Both the position numbers and the translations under genes were made by a program. From contig OW285193.1 in assembly GCA_935421135.1 (NCBI GenBank), forward strand, positions 10,526,099-10,590,098: 64,000 nucleotides of DNA, in the 5' to 3' direction. Shown piece by piece: positions 1 through 13,200 of this stretch. The number at the start of each line of letters is the position of its first letter. Position 1 is the stretch's first letter. This DNA comes from Bugulina stolonifera (lineage: Eukaryota; Bryozoa; Gymnolaemata; Cheilostomatida; Bugulidae). A model generated the notes under the pieces. The model saw nothing but the letters and a program-made list of their open reading frames with translations, was not told where the DNA came from and made no database searches.

Positions 1-3000
1 TATTATAATAATTATTATTTTACATGTACATTGTATATAACATGAGATTAGACCGAAAATTATTAAACACATTAACTTTACTGGAAATCCCGACAGTACT
101 GCAGTATGTATGTACAAAGTAACAATATTTCTTAAACGACATAATAAATCAAAAGATAAAATACACACTCGTGGTTTTAGTTAATTTCAACTCTCTAAAC
201 CATTATTATAAATGGAAGTAGGTAATTTTTTGACCTCTGAGATGTATCAACTTGCTATCAGGTAGCATTTCCCACATTATGTTTTCCTTCCCATAGTTTA
301 CCTACGAAACCTATAAGCAGATATGTTCATGTATTTATATACATACATTGTTTATCCATCGTACTCTAGCCCAAATAGTCGCAAGTATAAATAAGCACAC
401 TGTGTGTAGCATATTCATGTTGTACATTGTAGATGAGAACATAAAAACATAACATACTGTGTGGGCTACGGACAAAATATCTATGTCATACTTTAGGGTT
501 TGCTACACCTGGTTTAATTTGGGAGGTATTTCTTTGGCATTAATATTATTCTTGAAACCATTTCCTGTATCCTTGTATGGCTACAGTTTGCCTCCAGAGC
601 AAATATTTCTGGAATGTTAATCTAATAGAGTTGACTGATATACCCTCCTGCCTCCTAGCCTACAAAATTTACTACATCCTGATCCTGTGCTTTGAAGAAA
701 TTGCTTTATATTCAGAGGCCGCTAACTGTAGTGTACGTATGCATAAGAGTATCATATCTGTAGGTTATTCTGTTTCACCAAGACAAATATTTTCTTATCT
801 CATTTTTGTCTAACTTCGAAAATTTGCTAGCAGAACACTGGATTACCTCCACATATAGGTCTTATGCACAAGTAGACTGCAAGGTGATAATTCAACTTAT
901 ATTCGATGCAATTAGCTGATTGCAAAAAAATGATGCAATAAATCAAGAATGACCCTAACTGAATCGCCTACAACTTTAAATTAACCGACTTTATACTATT
1001 CACGCAGGTATAAGATTAGACAGCACAGCTTGACATGCTGTGAAGTTGTTGTTCGTATCATGAATCAGGATTCTACACAGTCAAAGCTCTAAAACTCCCA
1101 TCCACTTGTACAATAGCTATATAATATAAGACATACAAACGATGCAGCGGTTAAATAATGTGATTATTGGTATAAAAAAATTTTAGTTTCAGACTTTTCT
1201 CGCCGCAGCTAATATTTCTCACCTTCTCAAACTTGCACTCTCCTTGTTTATCTAAATTTTACTAGCCTACATTGGACCAGTTTGTTGGTGTTGTGACAGT
1301 TGTGATGTTTGTCATCGCTACAGACCATCTATACTTGGTCTAAGAAATTATACGCATTCAGATAGGCCAAAGCTGTTGCTCAGTGGAAGAACAACTCCGA
1401 GCAAGGCTTTCCCACAGCTATACAGTACATGGGATAATGTTTCATTTGCAGGTCAATTCCCATGCACACTCATGATCAATGTTGCCTCAGGCACTTGGCT
1501 TACTGCTTACTAATGACTTACATTATAGGCCTACATACATTAGTATACAACGTATATACAAGTATATCAACTAAAAATGTGTAGGCTGAAGCAAGCTATT
1601 GTGTTATTGAGGCATGAATCAGTTCATTCAAAGTTCAATATAGCCTTGCTTCCTCGATATCATCACCCACAGTTAATCAATAATAACATGGGTTGAGTGT
1701 GACTAGGTACTTATGCTATAACTTAAGACTGCACAAAGTACAATAGTGGGCATAGTTATCAGCTATACTTAGTATACATGTACGCTGCACATGTGCTATA
1801 TGCAGTACACAGCACTGGCATCAGCATAGGCTACTACTTCACAACTGGAATTACACTGAATTATTTAGATATCATTGTACATCATCAACTCAGAGGTAAG
1901 CGTACCACCACTGCTGGCAGCGGCTGCTGCAGAATTTACTAACAATCTATTATGTACATGTAGTTATATAATACGATATACATGGTTATTACATCGGGCC
2001 TGTTACCACTAATATATCTACACAGAGATGCACTATTACATTGTATAGCTTTCGATGGATATAGTCCTACATGTACAAATACAGTAGTCATGTAGTCTGG
2101 TGATGCATCTCCGAATGACATGTAGGCCTACATGTAGGTAGCCTTATTGCAAGCTGGGAGTTGCTATTATTTACATATCTATTTTATAATGTTATTATTG
2201 GGGAAGAGTTGAAATACCCTTATTTGCAACAGAATCGCATACATTCCATACTAGAAGCAACCTATTTTTGCAATGGCGTATCCCCCACCCCCACCCACCT
2301 GTTTCTAAGCATTTAATGGTTCTAGTTATGTTACTTTCATCTCATTATTATGGGTCCATTTACTATTATTATGGGCCTAATTTAAGTGTATGCTACAATA
2401 TATGCATGCAATTACTATAAATACCATAATAGAGATGAACTAGGGGGGATAAGGCACCTCCCTACATATCCTATCAAATCTGAATAGATGGTTGAAATCT
2501 CTTTAGAATGTACTTTAGTAAAACAGTGACTGATTTGGCCTGGGTTCTACAAACTCCAGTCCAATTTGTTGTGTACTAGTGAGATTTGAAAATTGGGAAA
2601 AAGTTTAGTATGGCTGAGTTTAGATTGCCTGAGTTCAAAAATTCTTGCTTCCTGTTACAGGAACAAGGTTGTGCTAAGTAGCCTGCAGTATTGTTCTGTG
2701 GCATGTCTAGCTTTCTAGGTTAATTATGTGCATCAGTAATTCTATAAGAACACCTAGCAGTCAGAGCTGGGCACCCTGTTGTCCTGGGAAACCAAACCAC
2801 AAGGCTCATAAATGAGTCTTCATTTCCTGGAAGCTCAAGGAATAAGTTGTATGAATGGACTACAAGTCTCCATACTCAAATCTGTACAAGCCCACCATGT
2901 ATGTCTGCCATATTATGTCCACCTCATACCCCCACAATACAATCATCTCCAGCACAGTTCGACTAACTATGTCTGTGGTACAGTCTATATGCATATTGAA

Positions 3001-3833
3001 GGTTTTAGACATGATTATGTACCCTTTTCACAATCTCAGTTTACTGTATCTGGTCACGACTGATCTGGCCAGACCATTTTCAAAATTTTGTATGTGGCTA
3101 TTCTGCTTGTACCGAAAGTCTGAGGCCTACCACGAAGGTAACTTGAAAGATACTTTCCCGGCATCACTCAAGCCCATCAGCCAATAAGATTTCAAAGTTT
3201 AGACTTCAAATTCTATCATTGTTGTAATCGTCTATTATTACTATTATAAAATTCTCTTTTATATTTGAAATCAAATTAAAATGTTAACTAATATTAGTAG
3301 AGAAATCCTTTGAATTTATCCTCAGAATGTCATGAAATATTGGTGACAGTGTCATGCTATGAAACATTACAATTGGTAACGACATAGACCCAATAGGAAC
3401 AGGCCACCGTGAGCTCGATAGGCACCAAAAAGTGCATAAATCTGCCATTACCCACAAGTCCATTGCGGAGTACAAAGAGACTACTAAGCTACTGGTATCT
3501 GTGCTGTGCAACTACTTAGAAATAATTATTCACACTTTGAGCCACTGCATATTATTATCTTCATCAGAGATTAGAGACGAGCCCTCACCCCTGGGGCTAG
3601 TGAGTTGTCAAGAACTGCAGTAATTTAATAACTTTGTGCAGGCATGAATAACTCTGTAGGTGTGAATGTTCATTTGGCATACTTACATTGTATGTTGTAA
3701 GCATGTAGGTGTTTGTACTTCGTGACAGGCATGGGTTCTAGAAGTGATGCCTTCTGCTTCTGATGGTACTAGTACCTTAGTCCTTGGGTAGTATATAGGA
3801 GTTTAAAATACCTCATAAACCACATATTCACAC

Positions 3834-3966
3834 CATACCTGTCAAGTCTCCCTAATTTGGCTGATTGCTTTCAACCCAGATTTTGGTACCCCATATAAAT
3901 TAGACAGCTGCCTCCACCCAAATTCTGATTCATCCAAAATGTGATCAGATGGGCTTGGCAGGTATG
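3834..3966. mobile_element. MITE with CATACCTGYCAAG terminal inverted repeats
   Basis: The left end reads CATACCTGTCAAGTC and the right end is the inverted match, ending CTTGGCAGGTATG. The unit is 133 bp with no coding capacity, which fits a non-autonomous DNA transposon. I could not find a clear target-site duplication. A degraded relative may lie near 21510-21620, which shares short words such as GGGCTTGGCA, but that match is weak. Confidence 0.6.
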
Positions 3967-5872
3967 TTGCACACCCTTCTTAGAATTGTAAAATAATTGA
4001 TCAAATATCACTGACATCTAAAACTATTACTAACATCCTGCTAGTTATATCTAAAAGTATCTATGCAGGTAATAAAATATAGGTCATGTTATAAAATTAT
4101 TATTTAATTTTTCCTTTGCAAAACTTTTCTTTGATTTTTGTTATTGCCGCTTTTTTGCAAAACAAGTTGCAAGAATTCTGAGCTTTGCAAAAAATATGCT
4201 TTTTCTCTGTTATTATTCCAAACACCCACCCACACTTACAGCACATCACAGGTTGCATTAGCGGCAGGAAGGTGGGAAGACTAAGGTATGTCTGCCGTTC
4301 ATTTGTATGCATGTAGGTGTAAACACTCAAGTGCAAGGCACATTTATTATATATAATATGGTCTAGTTTTTTATCTATTGTACGTATCGCTTCTTCCGAA
4401 AACAATTTTTTACTTCAGCAAGGAAAGTCGTAATAGCAGACGTGGGTTGGTTATGTTATGTGTAGGATTCAAAAGGGAAGCTAGATAAGGCGTAATGATA
4501 TTAGTAGCGTGATGTGAATTCCATTGAGAAAACTTGCTCTTTCCTTTACGTGGGAAATGTGCATTATGTCTACCTACAGAGCATTTGGTACGTCTAACAC
4601 TTTCTAAATGTGGTATCAAAAGTACAGCAACAGTAAAATGTTTCCAAATACATGTATAAGAGTAAAACCAAATTAAAATGAATAAGCTTAATAATTTGAT
4701 TGGTTTTACAGCTTGATTAACTGTGTCTGCTGATATTTTGTAGAAGTGGGTAGGAAAGTTGCTGTATACCTATTAGGCATAGAACAGCTTTACAAGTCAA
4801 CATAAAAACAAAAAGCATTTTATTTGCAACCAGGAAAACTGTCTTGATGTGGGCAGCATATATTTTTAGAGTAAATATCTCTGAAGCAGCATTATCATGG
4901 CCTCCCACTCTCTAGTGGGCCCATCTATTCTTAGCTCAGGCTTCATTACAATCATACTCCTTGTGGCTTTATATAAAACACTGCAGCTATAATTACACTA
5001 AGAACTCAGTGTAGAATACCTACGTCATACTTTATCATTGACAAAATATTTGCTAACAAGCCTACAAGTACAAACAGCAGCTGTTAGACAGGTACTGCGG
5101 CTTGTGTAATGTAGGCTGCATGTATAAGTTCACTATTGATAAGAATGAGTAGGTGTAAGTTATGGAGTATGGCTAACGGATAGTCTTTGGTAATCTAACC
5201 AGTTCGCCTAATTAAAGTCAATATTGACTCTCTAGATGTACCTGAAGGCTCTACGTATTTCAAGGTGGTATCTAAAAATATTTTCACTAAAACAAATGAT
5301 TATTTTGGTGCATAAGAGAAAAATAGGGACAATGTTGTACAGTATAAAATACTAGAGGTCTAAATTGGCCAACCTTTGCAAGGTCCGTATTGGCATTCAT
5401 ACGAGACCTAATGAGAGTCCATGTAACCTACATGGATATGATTATATTTTATATAACCTAAGTAATATGCAATCTAAATATCGCAATAAACAAAATACCT
5501 GTCCATTAGTTATGTCAAGAATTAAGAGAGTGGTTATGTGTACAACTACGGATCAGTCAAGCTTCGTCTGCACTAAGACAGTAAAAATAAATTTGACACA
5601 GAATGCTGGTACCAGTGTATCAGATAAAATGTGGCCATTTATCAAAGTTTGAATAATTAAGCAAATTTTTCCTGTCAATTGGAATACTTCCTTATATGAG
5701 TGTGGGCCTAATTTTCTCATGTCATACTTCAATATCATAAGCTGTGATACCACTTCCTGGGCATTATAATTAGGTGCTTATGGACTCATGGTGTTAAAAT
5801 GTAAGTTCAAGATATTAATGTTGAGTAATTGCACTAAAAATTTGGAAAGACCGAGTTCCTTGTTTGGAATAG

Positions 5873-5984
5873 AGTTTGGAGTAAGGGCAGTCAACCAACA
5901 AAATATAGAGAAGACAACTACTCTTGCTACAGTTTTGCCGAAGAATAAAGGCTATCTCAAATTTCTCCACTTCAGCATCCACGT
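5873..5984 (-). repeat. dispersed repeat family A, copy 1
   Basis: Read on the minus strand this copy matches the ones at 8583-8725 and 44811-44888. It contains the words GAGATAGCCTTT, TTCTTCGGCAAAACTG and AGTTGTCTTCTCTATATT in the same order. An open frame runs through it on the minus strand, but that frame is the repeat itself and I do not call it a gene. Confidence 0.7.
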
Positions 5985-7288
5985 GTAAATCAATTTTTCG
6001 TAGTTTATAAACCTGATCATGTGACATGTACACTAATAAAGAGTTTGATGGCGTCAGGAGAGGAAAGAGATGCAGAGGTAGTAAAGTCAGCATTCACAAT
6101 TGAGATACAAAAATCAATATAATGCTATGAGTATCGGCAACTGGCTTGATGCTCATCACTGAATATGCCTCACTGAAAAAACATCTAGAGCTGTTTTGGC
6201 GGCAGAGAATGTGATGTTTTCATTCCTACATTAGCATTAATTCCACCTACACGATATTTATCAATTATAAACTTCCACAAAAATCTTAGCTTACAATCAA
6301 ACTAAGTTATAAAATAATGTTATCCTACTTTTATTTTTCTTAATGTTTGCAATCATTCAATCAGCTCTGAGTATAATTTATTATTTAATCACCCTGCAAG
6401 CAACAAGAACAACAGGAACAACAACAGGTCATTGACCTAGAAACTTCAGCCTTATTTCTATATTATCTTAGCCTAAGTACTTACTAAAGGCCTAAGAGTT
6501 TTATACTATGGCTGTACTTTTGTTCCAAGTCAGGGATGATTATCGTAATTATAAACATACACTAGGTCTATGACAATTAACCAGTAATTATAATTACTTT
6601 TGTAATAGTGGTAAATATCTTAACTGTCTAGTCAAAAGCAACTATGAAGAAAAACACAACTATTTCCTCATAGCTCGAGTTCTATAGAAATCAATAGTGG
6701 CCTACTGGAATCCCAGGCTAATAGTTATGGGTATCTACACTTCAGGTCAAGTGTGGGTCATGTTATTGATTGTATATTATTATCTGCTCTGTTGAACTTT
6801 GTTTACTTAATTTAGAGAGAAACTTAGCAAAAACATGACTAAATAAGGTAGGCCTGTAATTATTAGTATCAGTGGTATGCTATTAGTCAGTAGCATAGCA
6901 TGCTGTAGATACATCAGTTTGGGTACGCCAGTACCAGATAAGATATGCTGTAGGTGGGTGAACTAAGCCTAGCGTAGGAGGGGGGTACACATTATATAAT
7001 AGCATCATACATACATGTAGATAATACATGCATTACTAGACGGAATGTAATTATAGCATAGTAAATCATCTACTGTGTAAATGTGTTACTGGTTGCCATG
7101 GGAATAGTTATGTTTATATATAGACTATTATTGTATCCCTATGCTATGACACTCAACTCTTGCATGTTATTAGCATTCAGTTGATTGTACTGAGAGGACC
7201 AGAGTAGGCTAAATGATATTATAATAATTATGATCAACTAAATGGTAAACACATAAGTTAATCTGTAGAGCATATGCATTTGTTGCAG

Positions 7289-7399
7289 ATTACTATATTG
7301 CTAGCCTCAGCTCCTGAAACCAACGAAATAATCTGGGAGGATATTTCGACTTGGACTCTATTAATTATATTACAGAAGGAACGGAATACAAGCTACCAG
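7289..7399 (+). other. candidate orphan exon, possibly TMEM63/CSC1-like
   Basis: A 111 bp open segment (37 codons, phase 0 at both ends) lies between an acceptor (TTGTTGCAG) and a donor (CAG|GTAGGA). It encodes a piece containing SAPETNEIIWEDIS followed by a hydrophobic run. That resembles the AP-x-P-x-x-I-x-W-E-N-L segment of the TMEM63/CSC1 (DUF221) channel family, from memory only. I found no neighbouring exons of such a gene, so it may be a relic, a fast-evolving exon or chance. Confidence 0.28.
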
Positions 7400-8582
7400 G
7401 TAGGAACACATACTTGTAGGCATATATCTCCAGGAGTTCATGTAACTGATCAAGTATTTCGTATCTGGTGAACCTTAGCTACACTGTTGCCGTATAAAAG
7501 TATAAAATATTAGCCTGGGCACCAGGCCGTTATTCAAACCCATCTGCTATAGAGTGTAGTGTAGCTACTAGCAATTTGCTAGCTTCATGCCCAGGCTAAG
7601 ATTTTTACTGATGCTACTGCAAAAGTTGTACTGATGCTTTACTACTTTCACATGTAGCCGAAGTGAAACCTCCTCTCCTACAATTGCTTCTACCAAACTG
7701 CTTAGCATGAGACGTTTTACTGTAACCAGAAAAGTGCAATGGGAATATTTAGAAATGATAGACAAATATCTTATTCCACCATTATCCAATACATTGTTTT
7801 ATTTTTCTTCAATGTACATGTGCATGTACATTGGCTAGTGAAAGTTTTGTCTCCATGACATGGCACACTCAAATTTGTATAGGCCAACAGATCTTTTGAA
7901 TGTTTGAGTTTAGAACTAAAGCTGTAATTGTGCTTGCCCAGTCTGTAATTATGGTGATTCACACAGGTTCCAACCAGGATGTCCAGAATTTAAGTACTGT
8001 ATGCCATATTTCCACCCACATATGGAGGACAACCTGTGCATATCATTACTGCTTTGTCTTTCTCTAACTGTGTGCATGAAATTAGGATATCAAAATGGAC
8101 GCAACAAAACATTCCCAAGTTAGTAGTTGCCAACAAAAGCACTGCAACAAAAGCACTGCCAATATAAGCTACAATGTAGGTTTTACTTTTGGTTTTGTCA
8201 TTTTATTGGACTCAAGCCCTATCTCCTACATGCCATTGTATGCTTGCATACACTACTTGTCTATGCATTTTATGTACTGGTAGCTGAAATATGGGCTGTT
8301 ACACTATACACTATGCTACATGTACATGTATAACAACTAGAAGTCCATAAAGGGAGTTTCAGCACTTAATTATAGATCCCCAATTAAACTGTGTAACATT
8401 CTATTAATCAAACTGCTACTTGTGCAATAATCCTGTAGTAGAGAGGGTGGGTGAATATGTTACTGATTTATTTAGCATTTGAACAGTGAATGGGTGTAAG
8501 GCCAAGTTCCACAGTTAATGTAGTGTGACCACCTACCCTTTATGAGGGCCAAGAACCCAGGCAATGGACATGCTTGAGTTAG

Positions 8583-8725
8583 ATGCAGAAAGGGAAAAAT
8601 TCGAGATAGCCTTTGTTCTTCATCAAAACTGAAGCAGGGGAAGTTGTCTTCTCTATATTTCGTTGGTTGACGCCCTTACCCCAAACCCCAACCACAAACT
8701 AAGGCTATCTAGATTTCTCCACTAC
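8583..8725 (+). repeat. dispersed repeat family A, copy 2 (most complete, with inverted ends)
   Basis: This copy starts with a GCAGAAAGGGAAAAATTCGAGATAGCCTTT-like end and closes with AAGGCTATCTAGATTTCTCCACTAC, which is its imperfect inverted complement. The element is therefore about 140 bp with terminal inverted repeats, as in a MITE. It also carries the GAAGTTGTCTTCTCT motif that recurs across the window. Confidence 0.65.
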
Positions 8726-8842
8726 TGTACCTAACAGTTATGACCTCAGGCATAGACCTGCATGTTAAATTTAACATGCTGTATATATACTATATTACAT
8801 AAAATAAAGTTTATATAACTGTATAGCCTATGACTCAATATA

Positions 8843-8890
8843 CACACGTAGTCCTCATGTTTATGTCACACGTAGTCCTCATGTTTATGT
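8843..8890 (+). repeat. 24-bp direct tandem duplication
   Basis: The unit CACACGTAGTCCTCATGTTTATGT occurs twice back to back and a third copy begins (CACATG). It sits just upstream of the acceptor at 8908, so it lies in the preceding intron or 5' region of the coiled-coil gene. Confidence 0.9.
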
Positions 8891-8912
8891 CACATGATAT
8901 AATTTCAGAGTG

Positions 8913-10164
8913 ATGAACTTAAGCTCATTTAATAGAGAGCTGTTGAATGACCGACTCGAAGAGTATAGTAAAAGTCTAGACCGAGCTCTCAGTCAACATA
9001 GCCTGCTCACCACACAATTGGAATCATTAAAGAAGCGATTTGAACGATCAGTTACACAAGGTAGGTACAAAGATGCCGCAATACATCTAGACTACTGTAA
9101 ATACTGAGAAATGACATGCCTTCAGCATAATGATGCAGCAGTTTGTCATGTTTCATTTCGTATGACTCATTCTGCAATATATCATTCTCTGACCAGACAT
9201 AAATTTTTTGCAGTCATTCATTCATCTACTATAATTAGTTCATGTTTGTTCATATTAAATTCTATGTGTATATGATTGTGATGCATTATCTTTAATACAA
9301 GAGGCAAATTTTTTCATTGATTCAGTCACTCAAGCAGTATATGGTACACTATGAGCTATGAGTAATGGCATTCCGGTTGATACTGCATATGCATGTAATA
9401 GTAATGACTAACCATCCCAAATTTAGCACCCTATTATCTAAATATGGTCAAAGAATCCAAATTATGCATGCGCGAAAAATCTATGGTCATAAAAATTGCA
9501 TGATAGGAAGTTCTCATCTTGAGAGGGGACAACTTCCTATTATAATCATAATTGAGAGAAGACAACTTCTTTTTCACCAAAAGCTCATAGGTAGCCTACA
9601 TAATATGGTATCACTCATTATAATATATTGTTGCATTCTGCATTATTTCAACAGCAGTTGTGTTTTCCAACTTTGATTTGCAAGTGTTGCAGTAACATAT
9701 CCTTTTGTTTTGCAGGCAGAAAGTCATTCTCATATAAGTACAGCATGCAGATCTCATCTACTACCGGTGTGCTATGCATGTACGAGGAATATATGAAACG
9801 GAAGGCCAAACAGATTAAGCAATTGAAACTATACCAGCAACATTTATGTAGACTGGAACGCACCAGCACAGAAGCTAATAGCACGGAAGGTGTGAATAAT
9901 GCCCAGCCTGAAGCCATCACAGACAGTGAAACTCAGTCTAGAATCAATGAAAGTCAAACTGGTGAACTTGATTTAAAATGCACAGAAGTAAACCCTGATG
10001 ATGGCGGAAAAATTTATGTAGCGTCTAGAAAACGGACAATTAGTCAAACAGATACCAGTTTTGAGCAGATCAACAATAATTCAAAAAATCAAGTATCAAT
10101 GCCACTTCACAGCAAAGCCAGTAAAGTGAACACTAATACAACTAAACTGGACTCTGAAAAATGA
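8913..10164 (+). CDS. unknown coiled-coil, basic protein (2 exons, 198 aa)
   Basis: Exon 1 is 8913-9060, with donor CAAG|GTAGGT. Exon 2 is 9716-10164, with acceptor TTTTGCAG, ending TGA. The phase-1 junction makes a Gly codon and the frame stays open, giving 597 bp. Residues about 3-48 (LLNDRLEEYSKSLDRALSQH onward) are charged with regular leucines, and residues about 70-95 (EEYMKRKAKQIKQLKLYQQH) look like a second coiled coil. The C-terminal half is polar and low in hydrophobics, with a basic RKRTISQ patch that could be a nuclear signal. An acceptor at 8908 lies just before the ATG and the frame is open through a GTG, so an upstream coding or 5'UTR exon is possible. A polyA signal follows at 10278. 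I do not recognise the family. The splice structure is well supported; function is unknown. Confidence 0.7.
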
Positions 10165-10277
10165 CATAATAATTTCTGCTCATATGATTTAATTTATTTT
10201 TAAGTTTCACACTGTAAATAATATTAACTGTTCATTTTATTGTAACTCACTGCTTAGCATGGTGCATTTACTCTTGT

Positions 10278-10283
10278 AATAAA
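10278..10283 (+). terminator. polyadenylation signal AATAAA
   Basis: A canonical AATAAA lies 114 bp after the stop codon of the coiled-coil gene. It gives that gene a short, plausible 3' UTR. Confidence 0.6.
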
Positions 10284-13200
10284 ACAAGTGCATCATTTGA
10301 GTCTACTGTTTATCTTCATCTGTCCTTTGGTAGCATAATTTACTGGGTACCCTGCTGCACATTTGAGGCCTGGTCACATGATTATACAGTTCAGTGAAAA
10401 TCCCGACGTAGGGAATGGCTGTTTGATAATCGTTGGTATGAGTTGGTATGAAATGCGCAAAAAGTTCATGATTGGCCAGTGATAGTTTGTCCTTGACATA
10501 AGTATTAGTATCTGTGGGGCGGTATAGAATGAGATCATGTGACTAAGCCATTAGCCTATATGATCCTACTATACTGCATCATGGTTATTGCCTCTTCTAT
10601 CAACACAAGATCATCTGGTAGTACTGGAAATTTATAAGCCAGCCTTATTATCATCATTACAAAAGGGAAACAACTCCAAAGCCACGATTTATCATCCCCA
10701 CCACTTCTTCAGTTATGACTTTGTGTGTATGCATGGGCATAATTTAAAGTTATTCTCTCCCAAATTGGGAGAGGACAACTGCGAATTATGATTAGTAGCT
10801 TTTTGGTGCCCATGTATGTAAGGCATGTGTGTCTAGTTATCAATCAATGTACTGATGTTCAGGTTAGTTTTACACTAAATTCTACATGTATGTCTGAATC
10901 ACAACAATTAGATAGTAATTAACAGTTTTTAGTTATAATTATTTCACAAAATGATTTATTGCAATAAAAATGTTAGTCATCCCACACTTGCCAGTAATAT
11001 TATATTGTTGAATACTTGAACTAGAGCAACAATACTATACATAGGCGCTATATTATTTATTTCTGCCAGTATTTACGGTAATACATTACAGCATTAGAGT
11101 GGCTTGTGTACACTACTTTATCGAGAAGATAGGACCGTTATACGTACCTTGTAAGTACACTTTGATTAGTAAATCACGTAGAATCAAATTGCTATGGCCT
11201 GTATGCAAATCAATTTTGCTTCAACTTAACTAGTATCCAGTCATGTAACTATAACATAGACATGCAAAACTAAATGACTCTGATTTCACGGGTAGTCGGG
11301 TACACAACGTAATGTGGCAGCTGATGGTCTGAAATCTAAACTGTGTATTACATTAGGGAGTTGCCCACTCTTCTCATATTTAGTAATAACAGGGGATAAC
11401 TTCCAAATATGTCAGGATTCCTTCATTTATGCAATCATGTAAATAATATTAAATAATGTAAAACTTTAATGCAGGCCTTGGGCTGAGTCTAGATGAGCTT
11501 CCAAGCATTACAAACTAGTCTTCCATTACATAATGTCTCCTTTTTATCACTTTTTGATTACATAACAAGGCACTGCAATTGCTGCCACATGTTGACTCTC
11601 CTATATTAATTATACATGGTACATTAAATAACTGGGATATTTTAGTTCGCATTTCAAAGTGAGGCAGGTATCTCAAACATCTACTAAGTTTTCTAATTTT
11701 CTAAAACATTTCTATGTATTCATAAATCACAATTATAGTAATAAATGTGTAAATTCTCTGCAAACGAAGAATCTGTTTCATAGTAACTGCAAAGCAAAAT
11801 AGACTATAGGCCTAATGAATGTGCTAGTCGTTTAACATTTTGTTATAAGGGCAATTTTGTGACTGCCAAAAAGGTGCAGCAACAGATGTTCATAAAAAAA
11901 CTGTCTGACTTGTGTTGCTCCTAAGTGTACTATCGGACAACCACATGTATATGGTGTTAGTGCACAGCATGGTATTTGTGTTATATCAGTAGCAGCTGAC
12001 AGTGGTAAGCAAAATGTCACATTTTTAAGAACAATTATTCATGTCAAAATTTGGTGCATACACAAGGTCTTCACTATTACAAATGTATATTCATTGCCAA
12101 CAATTACAAGGAAACTTTGTCTGTAAAAACATGGTTTATAGTGCAGATGGAAATTCAAATTATATTTATGCTAGTAAGTAGTAAGGTAAATGAGGCCATA
12201 GGTAATTCTATGAATGAGGCAGATGAAATTGTAGGAAGTTATCATAGCCAGGGTTCTCCACTGATATCTCCTGCAGGAGAAATTGTTTTTTTACTACCCA
12301 CGACTATTTATCCCCAATAACAAGAAAAGAAAGATCTAAGGTTATGCGGTGAAACTCAGTGTAGTAAAATATGCTGTTACTGAGAAATAGGCTGCCAAGA
12401 ACAACAAAGGTAATGTCTGGCAAGCAGGAAAAATATATCCCCATTGGCAGGGAGCCAAGTATGAATTGGATAGTAGATGTATTTATGATTGGGGTATTTG
12501 TTTTGAGACTGGTCTTACCTGTTTAGATTAACAGATTCATAGTTGATGTTCCGCATTGCGCAATGGATAATCATTGGTTTACTGTAGGTGTTATCATTGA
12601 ATATCATAGCAAAGATATGTTAGTGGGCTAATTATATGCAATGACAACAGACAACTTCTTCAATCAGCAATTTTTCTAAGGAACTCTCCTCTGGCTATGT
12701 TGAAATAGAACTGAAATGATGCTTTTCTTATTTCAAAATTCTTAGCAGATAAATTATAGCTTTCATGTTCTTCCAGAATTTATGTGTATGTTACATAACA
12801 CAAACTTCAGCTACTAAAAGCAATCACATTGATTATATCTATGATAATACAGCACTTTACCCTTACCCTGTAGTCTGTACTAACCATAACCATCTGTTAG
12901 TGCAATTATCTGTTATTCGTAATAAAAAGTTGTCTTCTCTCAAATTTTTTTCAACTTTGTGCTTGAGTGTCACATTCTGAAATAATGAAATTAATATAAT
13001 AATTGTCCGAACCTGCTTGTTTGCATACAATGTATAGTTCTCGTATATCAATGCGTGTTTTCATGACCTCATGGACCAGTCTGGTTCATAAGCAAAATTT
13101 TCAAGATGGCGGTTTGGCCTAGGCTGCAAAACCTATCAGCCTGAGATAATTTGCTTGGGGGTAGCAAAGGTAAATCGACCACTTAATAATAGCACCCTGC

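Larger units (their letters stand above)
1..7288. other. gene-poor AT-rich region
   Basis: I see no convincing gene in this stretch. The open frames are short, lack splice context, and do not resemble protein families I know. It holds a small inverted-repeat element at 3834-3966, one copy of a dispersed repeat at about 5873-5984 (minus orientation), several C-runs (for example near 2281) and frequent TACATGTA palindromes. Genes with very small exons could be missed by eye. Confidence 0.5.
7400..8908. other. spacer without a recognised gene
   Basis: No gene is supported here. The stretch contains dispersed repeat family A copy 2 (8583-8725) and a 24-bp tandem duplication (8843-8890) directly before the acceptor of the following gene. 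An imperfect TACATGTA-type palindrome lies near 7813-7830. Confidence 0.5.

Noticed and set aside
577..813. 78-codon open frame in the gene-poor region
   Set aside because: No splice context, no family resemblance and composition like the surrounding non-coding DNA.
5815..6093. 92-codon minus-strand open frame
   Set aside because: It is the translation of dispersed repeat family A, whose other copies are broken by stops.
9365..9715. Open frame running into the second exon of the coiled-coil gene
   Set aside because: The part before 9716 is intron with foldback repeats; a good acceptor at 9715 and a phase match to exon 1 explain the frame.
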